A DNA stretch of 10,548 nucleotides from Treponema sp. GTDB taxonomy: Bacteria; Spirochaetota; Spirochaetia; Treponematales; Treponemataceae. The first letter of the stretch is position 1, and every line of letters begins with the position of its first letter. The position numbers and the translations under genes were made by a program. The notes under the pieces are model-generated. The model did no database searches, was not told the DNA's origin, and worked only from the letters and a program-made list of their open reading frames with translations. Positions 5,052 through 10,548 of this stretch are shown here, one piece after another. The DNA is taken from positions 1 to 10,548 of the forward strand of contig JAFYDO010000002.1 of assembly GCA_017544745.1 (NCBI GenBank). Reading direction: 5' to 3'.

Positions 5052-6248
5052 ATGATTTTTATGACTTATACTGATTTAAATTTACCTTCTGCCGGAGACA
5101 CCGTTGTTGTTGGTCTTAGCGGCGGGGTAGATTCCACCCTTACAGCATATATGCTCAAATCCCGCGGTTGCAAAGTAATTGGTGTTACTATGTCACTGTG
5201 GGATGATTCATTTCCTGTTTTGCGTGATGAAAACGGACAGCCAAAGGCTTTAAAAGATGCCTGCTTTGGTCCCGGAGAAGCCGACGACATAGAAGAATGC
5301 GAACGCTTCTGCAAAAAATACGATATTGAATATCACGTAATTGACGTAAAAGAAAAATACAAAAAAGAAGTAATCGAATATTTTAAGGCAGAGTACAGGG
5401 CAGGGCGAACTCCTAATCCTTGTATCCGCTGCAACCGCATGATTAAGTTTGGCGCTCTTATGCAAGGGGTCCGCGAGCTTGGAATTGATTTTGATTATTT
5501 TTGTACCGGTCACTATGCAAAGGTTGTTCGGCCGGACGAAGGACTTTTTGGAACAGACATCCGTCCTGCAATGATTGCTGGTGCCGCAGATGTTTCTAAG
5601 GACCAGACTTATTTTATTTACCGTGTTCCAAGCGAAGTACTGGAGAAGGTTCGTTTTCCTCTTGCTCTTATGAAAAAGGAAGAAGTATTTAAGCTTGCGC
5701 GCGAGCTTGGACTGGAAGCTGCTGAGCGAGATGAAAGCCAGGACTTTGTAAGTGCAGAATATTTTGATTTACTGTTTGCAGATGTTCCATCAAAGCCAGG
5801 TGATATAATTGACCTTGACGGCCACGTAATCGGACACCACCGCGGTATTGAACATTACACGATCGGTCAGCGACGCGGTCTTGATGTTGCAGTAGGATAT
5901 CCGGTTTATGTTCATTCAATTGACGCAAAAAATAATGTGGTAGTACTCGCCCCTAATGCAGCCCTTGATTCAGCGGGACTTCTTGCAGACGATTTTGTAT
6001 GGGCGGGTGGTGCAGAACCTCCGGACGGCTTTAAGGCTATGGTAAAAATCCGTCTTGCAAGTAAACAGGTTCCGGCAACTATCGAGCGCTATACTCCTGC
6101 ATCCGATGACGATTACAACTATCACGGCCAGGTTTGGAAGGTAACTTTTGAAAATCCACAACGCGCCATTGCACCAGGCCAGTCTGTAGTGCTTTACGAA
6201 GACGGTGTGATTGTCGGTGGTGGTGTAATAAGTAAGTCAATCAGATAA
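5052..6248 (+). CDS. mnmA: tRNA-specific 2-thiouridylase MnmA
   Basis: Adenylates U34 of tRNA-Lys, -Glu and -Gln with ATP and replaces the 2-oxygen with sulfur, giving s2U; cytosolic. Its 398 residues are slightly longer than the roughly 370 of E. coli. The PP-loop SGGVDS is at 23-28, PNPCIRCNRMIKFG at 121-134 (C127 corresponds to E. coli Cys102), TGHYAKV at 152-158, KDQTYFIYRV at 183-192, and HYTIGQRRGLDVAVGYPVYV (268-287) marks the central domain. A C-terminal beta barrel ends with PQRAIAPGQSVVLYEDGVIVGGG (369-391). The second canonical catalytic cysteine (E. coli Cys199 in STGICFI) aligns with V233 in ESQDFVS, and there is no cysteine after C151. Other cysteines are C71, C83, C87, C124 and C151. 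The start at 5052 is preferred, but an ATG at 5061 is possible. The gene follows the nested repeat and precedes the rimP promoter. Confidence 0.92.
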   Translation: MIFMTYTDLNLPSAGDTVVVGLSGGVDSTLTAYMLKSRGCKVIGVTMSLWDDSFPVLRDENGQPKALKDACFGPGEADDIEECERFCKKYDIEYHVIDVKEKYKKEVIEYFKAEYRAGRTPNPCIRCNRMIKFGALMQGVRELGIDFDYFCTGHYAKVVRPDEGLFGTDIRPAMIAGAADVSKDQTYFIYRVPSEVLEKVRFPLALMKKEEVFKLARELGLEAAERDESQDFVSAEYFDLLFADVPSKPGDIIDLDGHVIGHHRGIEHYTIGQRRGLDVAVGYPVYVHSIDAKNNVVVLAPNAALDSAGLLADDFVWAGGAEPPDGFKAMVKIRLASKQVPATIERYTPASDDDYNYHGQVWKVTFENPQRAIAPGQSVVLYEDGVIVGGGVISKSIR

Positions 6249-6257
6249 GGCTAACTA

Positions 6258-6286
6258 TTGACACAATCACAAAAAATAACTATATT
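6258..6286 (+). promoter_or_regulatory. Predicted promoter of the rimP-nusA-infB operon
   Basis: Consensus -35 TTGACA (6258-6263), a 17-base spacer and -10 TATATT (6281-6286), 10 bases after the mnmA stop. The predicted start is near 6293, upstream of the terminator at 6315-6348, so transcripts from here meet that terminator before rimP. A weaker alternative -10 (TATTAT, 6309-6314) would start inside the terminator stem. Confidence 0.7.
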
Positions 6287-6314
6287 ATAAGTACATTTTT
6301 AATATAACTATTAT

Positions 6315-6348
6315 AAATGGATTCGGTGCTCCCGAGTCCATTTTTTTT
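6315..6348 (+). terminator. Intrinsic terminator / attenuator in the rimP leader
   Basis: A 12-bp stem (6315-6326 with 6332-6343, one T-G wobble, core ATTCGG/CCGAGT) with loop TGCTC and a run of eight T (6341-6348). It can terminate mnmA transcripts. The rimP ATG is only 11 bases after the last T and the best promoter is upstream, so it is probably also an attenuator for the operon. Confidence 0.85.
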
Positions 6349-6359
6349 ACCAGAGGCTT

Positions 6360-6824
6360 ATGGATTACATACCTTATAGCAAAATTAAGTATTACGATGA
6401 GTGCGCACCGCTCGTAGAAGGAATGGGCTACAAACTAGTAGACCTTAAAATTGTTCCTGCAAAAACAATCACAAAGATTTCTGCAATCATTACAGGAACA
6501 GATCCGGCACAAAACATTGGTGTTAATGACTGTGCAAAGGTTCACCGCGTTCTTCTTGCAAGACTTGAAGCACTTCTTGGAACAGAAGAAACAACCATGG
6601 AGCTTACATCTCCGGGAATCGAACACAATATCAAAAATGCAGCAGAGTTCGGCGTATTTACGGGTCGCGAAGTTCGTGTATGGGACAAAACTGTAAACGA
6701 CTGGGTTGGCGGAACAATCTCTTCCGCAGACAATAAAAGCGTTACCCTCAAAACAGAAGATGGTAGCGAAAAAACAATAACTTTTGAAAATATAGCAAAA
6801 GCTAAATTTGTATATAATATATAA
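6360..6824 (+). CDS. rimP: Ribosome maturation factor RimP
   Basis: Assists 30S subunit maturation in the cytosol. Its 154 residues fit the usual 150-170. The N-terminal alpha/beta domain includes LVEGMGYKLVDLKIV (18-32) and the hallmark LTSPGIEHNIKNAAEF (82-97, family form SSPGLDRPL). The C-terminal SH3-like barrel spans about 98-154. GAGG lies only 3 bases before the ATG, immediately after the leader terminator U-tract. It is the first gene of the conserved rimP-nusA-infB order, with 21 bases to nusA. Confidence 0.93.
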   Translation: MDYIPYSKIKYYDECAPLVEGMGYKLVDLKIVPAKTITKISAIITGTDPAQNIGVNDCAKVHRVLLARLEALLGTEETTMELTSPGIEHNIKNAAEFGVFTGREVRVWDKTVNDWVGGTISSADNKSVTLKTEDGSEKTITFENIAKAKFVYNI

Positions 6825-6845
6825 AACAATATTAAGGAGTTTTTT

Positions 6846-8348
6846 ATGTCAGAAATGGCAGAGGCAATTCGCCAGTTAATTCAGGAAAAAGGTTATTCCG
6901 AGGATTCGGTAAAGCAGACAATTGAAAAGGCACTTAAGGCTGCATATAAACGTACCTATGGAACCGATGAAAACGCAATCGTAAAATTTGCAGATGATAT
7001 GTCGGATGTTTCCATTTATTCACGCAAGGTAGTTGTAGACGGTGTTTACGACCCGGTACGCGAGTACGAGCTTGAAGATGCTAAAAAGCTTAGTGAAGAT
7101 CTGGAAGAGGGTGACGAAATTGACCTTCTTGAAGATCCAAAATCCTTTGACCGTTCTGCCGTAGCTACAGGTAAGCAGACTGCACACCAGGGCTTGAACG
7201 AAACATTTAAAGATTCCCTTTACAATGAATATAAAGACAAGGTTGGAGAAATCATCATCGGTTATTACCAGCGTGAACGCAACGGCAACATTTACGTTGA
7301 CCTTGGAAACGGCGGTAAGCTCGAAGGTGTTCTCCCTGTAAAGTATCAGTCAAAGCTCGAATTCTACGAAAAGAATGACCGCATTAAGGCTCTTATTCAC
7401 GAAGTAAAAAAGACTTCTACAGGACTTCAGCTCATTCTTTCACGCAGTGACCCTCGTCTTGTAAGCTCAATCTTGGAAAAAGAAGTTCCTGAAATTGCAG
7501 ATGGAACTGTAGAAATTACAAAGATTGTGCGCGATGCAGGCTACCGCACAAAGATTGCCGTTTATTCAAAGCGCGAAGAAGTAGATCCTGTTGGAGCTTG
7601 TGTTGGTCTTAAGGGTATTCGTATTCAGAATGTAATCCGCGAGCTTTTGAACGAAAAGATTGATGTACTCCGCTGGGATCCGGATCCTGTTGAGTTTATT
7701 AAAAATGCACTGTCACCTGCTCAGGTAAACCGTGTTCTTATTATGGATGCAGACAAGAGACAGGCACTTGCAATTGTAGAAGAAAGTCAGTTCTCATTGG
7801 CAATTGGACGCCAGGGACAGAACGTTCGCCTTGCAAACCGCTTGTGCGACTGGAACATTGACGTTAAGACTGTTGAACAGGCTGCCGAGCTTGATCTTTC
7901 TTCTTTCAGTACAGTACAGAATGCTCATGCTCTGTTTAATGATGAAGTTGCAGAAGAAAGCTACGATGAAATTACAACAGTTGCAGAACTTCCTGGAGTT
8001 GATGAAAGAATTGCCGGACTTCTTAAAGAAAACGGAATTGAAGAGATTCAGGATTTTGTTGAAGCCTACGATGAAAACAGAATTAATATTGAAGGCGTAA
8101 CAAAAGAAGATTTGGATGCTGTGAACGAACTTATCAATCAGAATGTTGAGTTTGTTGAAGAAGATGAAAACGCAGAGGAAGTTGAACAGACTCAGGGAGA
8201 CGAAGCCGCTGACGAAACACAGGAAGAACAGGCTGATGAAGAAGAAGCTGAATACTTCTGTCCTGAATGCGGTGCAAAGATTACCCTTGATGACAAGGTT
8301 TGTCCTAACTGCGGAAGTGAACTGGTATTTGAAGAGGAAGAGGAATAG
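6846..8348 (+). CDS. nusA: Transcription elongation/termination factor NusA with C-terminal zinc ribbon
   Basis: Binds RNA polymerase and nascent RNA, promoting pausing, intrinsic termination and antitermination complexes. It has 500 residues. The N-terminal RNA polymerase-binding domain covers about 1-125, S1 about 131-200, KH1 with GACVGLKGIRIQNVIREL (250-267), and KH2 with SLAIGRQGQNVRLANRL (317-333). Then comes a helix-hairpin-helix-like segment around LPGVDERIAGLLKENGI (382-398), an acidic Glu/Asp-rich linker (about 436-469), and a four-cysteine zinc ribbon of the form CxxC-x10-CxxC (C472, C475, C486, C489). Firmicute NusA (about 370) ends after KH2, and E. coli NusA (495) has two acidic repeats instead, so the terminal ribbon is unusual. 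AAGGAG lies 6 bases before the ATG. The Glu codons at the 3' end (GAAGAGGAAGAGGAA) may also serve as the infB Shine-Dalgarno. Probably autoregulated through the leader terminator. Confidence 0.95.
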   Translation: MSEMAEAIRQLIQEKGYSEDSVKQTIEKALKAAYKRTYGTDENAIVKFADDMSDVSIYSRKVVVDGVYDPVREYELEDAKKLSEDLEEGDEIDLLEDPKSFDRSAVATGKQTAHQGLNETFKDSLYNEYKDKVGEIIIGYYQRERNGNIYVDLGNGGKLEGVLPVKYQSKLEFYEKNDRIKALIHEVKKTSTGLQLILSRSDPRLVSSILEKEVPEIADGTVEITKIVRDAGYRTKIAVYSKREEVDPVGACVGLKGIRIQNVIRELLNEKIDVLRWDPDPVEFIKNALSPAQVNRVLIMDADKRQALAIVEESQFSLAIGRQGQNVRLANRLCDWNIDVKTVEQAAELDLSSFSTVQNAHALFNDEVAEESYDEITTVAELPGVDERIAGLLKENGIEEIQDFVEAYDENRINIEGVTKEDLDAVNELINQNVEFVEEDENAEEVEQTQGDEAADETQEEQADEEEAEYFCPECGAKITLDDKVCPNCGSELVFEEEEE

Positions 8349-8356
8349 AATAATAT

Positions 8357-10548
8357 ATGTCAGAAGAAACTGAAAAGAAACCAAAATTTGAAGTTCACAA
8401 GAAAAAGCAGGATTCTGCTCCTGCGGCAACTCCCGCTGCTTCTACAGGCGCCGCTGCACCTGAAAAGAAGAAGGTTGTCGTAGTAAAGAAAAAGTCTGCT
8501 GCTGCACCTGCATCTGCCCCTGCAAAAAAGGTAGTTGTAAAAAAGCAGGTTCCTTCAGAACAGAGCGCAGACAAAAAGGCAGAAGGCACTCCTGCTGTAA
8601 AGACTGCTGCTAAAACAGAAAGTCGTGGACACACACCTTTCGAACTTAATCCTTCACGCCCAAATGTAAAGGCAGGAAACCTTTCTGATAAGGGACGTAA
8701 CCAGAATAAAGGTAATAACCGTAATCAGTTTGGAAACGGAGCCAAAGGTAATTTTAATCGTGATGGTTCAAACGGCGGCGGCTTTACAGGAGCACAGGCT
8801 CGTCAGGGCTACCAGAACCGTGAACGCGATGGCGGAAAAGGTAACTTTGCCGGAAAGCAGGGCGGCTTTAATAAGGGCGGCCAGGCTGGAGGACAGCGTT
8901 TTGGCGGTGGAGCCGGCGGTGGTTTCCGTGGACCTCGTCCTGGAATGGGTGGAGCTGGTGCTGCACCTGCAATGCCTATAGATAATTCACGTTCTCAGGG
9001 TAAAAAGGCTGCTTACAAGGGTAAGAAGCAGATTTACAACCGCAAGGACGAAGAGCAATACGACGACAAGTTCTTTGAACAGAAAAAGAAGGTTGAAACA
9101 CCAGCCAGCGTAGTTCCAAAGTCAATTGATATTATGGAATCTATTTCTGTATCAGACCTTGCACGTAAAATGAACTTAAAGGCAAGCGAAGTAATCGGTA
9201 AGCTTATGGGCATGGGTATGATGGTAACTATTACCCAGTCTATCGACAGTGATACCGCAACTCTTCTTGCTGCAGAATATGGCTGTGAGGTTCACCTCGT
9301 AAGCCTTTATGATGAAACTGTAATCGAAAGCGAAAAGGATGACGGTGTAGAACTCAAACCTCGTCCTCCAATTGTAACTGTAATGGGACACGTAGACCAT
9401 GGTAAGACAAAAACTTTGGATGCTATCCGCCATTCACATGTTGCAGAAGGAGAAGCCGGTGGTATTACACAGTCTATCGGTGCATATTCGGTTAAAACAG
9501 AAAAGGGTAGAATTACCTTCCTTGATACACCAGGTCACGAAGCCTTTACAATGATGCGTGCACGTGGTGCTCAGGTAACAGATATAGTAGTTCTTGTTGT
9601 TGCTGCAGATGACGGCGTTATGCCTCAGACTCTGGAAGCTATTGCACACGCAAAGGATGCAAAGGTTCCTATCATCGTTGCAGTAAACAAGGTAGATAAG
9701 CCGGAAGCAAATCCTGACCGCGTAAAAACACAGCTGAGTGAGCTTGGACTTACTCCAGAAGAATGGGGTGGAGACACTCAGTATGTTCATATTTCTGCTT
9801 TGAAAAAAGAAGGTATTGATGATTTGCTTGATGCAATCCTTCTTCAGGCAGAAATGCTTGAGCTTAAAGCTAACGACGAATGCCGTGCCGAAGGTAAGAT
9901 TCTTGAATCCCGAGTAGACCAGGGACGCGGTGTTGTTTCTTCTGTAATTATTGAACGCGGATGCCTTAAGCAGGGAGATCCGTTTGTTGCAGGTATTTAT
10001 TCAGGTCGTGTACGTGCTATGTTTGATGACCGTGGCCGCCGCATTACCGAAGCAGGTCCTTCTACTCCAGTAGAAGTTCTTGGTATGGAAGAAATGCCTA
10101 ATGCGGGAGATCCATTCCAGGTAACAGAAAGCGAAAAGGATGCACGTGCAATTTCAAGCAAGCGTCAGGAACTCAAGCGCTTTGAAGCAGCTAAAGCCGT
10201 TAAAAAGACAACTCTTGAATCCCTCTACAGCGATATTGCCGACAGCGAAGTTAAAGAACTTAAGGTTATTATTAAGGCCGACCTTCAGGGTTCTGCCGAA
10301 GCTCTTAAGTCTTCTTTGGAAAAGCTTTCTACCCGCGAAATACGTCTTTCTGTTATTCACTCAAGTGCAGGTGCTATCAACGAATCGGACGTTACACTTG
10401 CTGCAGCAGACTCAAATGCAATTATCATCGGATTCAACGTTCGTCCTACTCCAAAAGCAAAAACTCTTGCAGAACAGGAACAGGTTGAAATCCGTAAATA
10501 CAATATCATCTATAAGTGTGTTGAAGAGATTCAGGCCGCTATGGAAGG
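8357..10548 (+). CDS. infB: Translation initiation factor IF-2 (partial, 3' end off the right edge)
   Basis: GTPase that places initiator tRNA on the 30S subunit and promotes 70S joining. About 730 residues are visible. Residues 1-100 are Lys/Ala/Pro/Val-rich. About 104-206 is a Gly/Asn/Arg/Phe/Gln-rich low-complexity region with RGG-like pieces. Then come a conserved IF2_N domain (about 256-312, with [20 protein letters not shown]) and the G domain, with G1 GHVDHGKT (344-351), [11 protein letters not shown]3 DTPGHEAF and G4 NKVDKPEAN. Domain II and the start of the C1 domain follow. After G1 the usual SLLD is KTLD, and the usual GGITQHIGAY has Ser for His. The start at 8357 lies 8 bases after the nusA stop; the nearest purine-rich stretch is in the last nusA codons. 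The ylxR/ylxQ genes that separate nusA and infB in many Firmicutes are absent. Confidence 0.96.
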   Translation, partial: MSEETEKKPKFEVHKKKQDSAPAATPAASTGAAAPEKKKVVVVKKKSAAAPASAPAKKVVVKKQVPSEQSADKKAEGTPAVKTAAKTESRGHTPFELNPSRPNVKAGNLSDKGRNQNKGNNRNQFGNGAKGNFNRDGSNGGGFTGAQARQGYQNRERDGGKGNFAGKQGGFNKGGQAGGQRFGGGAGGGFRGPRPGMGGAGAAPAMPIDNSRSQGKKAAYKGKKQIYNRKDEEQYDDKFFEQKKKVETPASVVPKSIDIMESISVSDLARKMNLKASEVIGKLMGMGMMVTITQSIDSDTATLLAAEYGCEVHLVSLYDETVIESEKDDGVELKPRPPIVTVMGHVDHGKTKTLDAIRHSHVAEGEAGGITQSIGAYSVKTEKGRITFLDTPGHEAFTMMRARGAQVTDIVVLVVAADDGVMPQTLEAIAHAKDAKVPIIVAVNKVDKPEANPDRVKTQLSELGLTPEEWGGDTQYVHISALKKEGIDDLLDAILLQAEMLELKANDECRAEGKILESRVDQGRGVVSSVIIERGCLKQGDPFVAGIYSGRVRAMFDDRGRRITEAGPSTPVEVLGMEEMPNAGDPFQVTESEKDARAISSKRQELKRFEAAKAVKKTTLESLYSDIADSEVKELKVIIKADLQGSAEALKSSLEKLSTREIRLSVIHSSAGAINESDVTLAAADSNAIIIGFNVRPTPKAKTLAEQEQVEIRKYNIIYKCVEEIQAAME

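Noticed and set aside
7794..8429. A 211-codon minus-strand ORF opposite the end of nusA and start of infB
   Set aside because: Its Phe/Asn-rich content comes from GAA/AAA-rich acidic and basic codons on the other strand, and both plus-strand genes are certain.
1..10548. CRISPR arrays, insertion sequences, prophage genes, tRNA or rRNA genes
   Set aside because: No regularly spaced repeats, transposase or phage proteins, or cloverleaf sequences were seen; all long ORFs are housekeeping or metabolic genes.

Overview
This is a chromosomal housekeeping window from a bacterium of middling GC with A/T-rich intergenic regions. The protein types (HisRS, OFA-family transporter, MnmA, IF2 with a long low-complexity N-terminus) and the rimP-nusA-infB order suggest a spirochaete, most likely Treponema. 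That assignment rests on overall impression, because the window holds no rRNA or other definitive marker. I see no phage, insertion sequence, CRISPR array, tRNA or rRNA.

Left part, minus strand (1-3470), read right to left: a strong promoter leads into a very short leader ORF for a 28-residue peptide ending in a Cys-Ser-Cys-Cys cluster. Next come the O-acetylhomoserine sulfhydrylase gene (metY type), then hisS with its own promoter and a 25-bp palindromic repeat in its leader, then coaX (type III pantothenate kinase). coaX overlaps hisS by an ATGA junction and runs off the left edge.

Middle (3400-5051): the divergent intergenic region carries two similar dyad repeats around the metY promoter, an A/T tract, and a good sigma70-type promoter for an OFA-family major facilitator transporter. 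After the transporter, a 143-bp nested inverted repeat contains an intrinsic terminator, a candidate promoter and the Shine-Dalgarno of the next gene, mnmA.

Right part, plus strand (5052-10548): mnmA (tRNA U34 2-thiolation), then the translation/transcription operon rimP-nusA-infB. infB is cut by the right edge. A consensus promoter and a strong intrinsic terminator both lie upstream of rimP, and only 11 bases separate the U-tract from the rimP start, so the operon looks attenuated. NusA carries an acidic tail and a C-terminal four-cysteine zinc ribbon not found in textbook NusA.

The best candidates for something under-described are the cysteine-cluster leader peptide with twin operators ahead of metY, the zinc-ribbon NusA with a terminator in its own operon leader, and the nested inverted repeat in front of mnmA.
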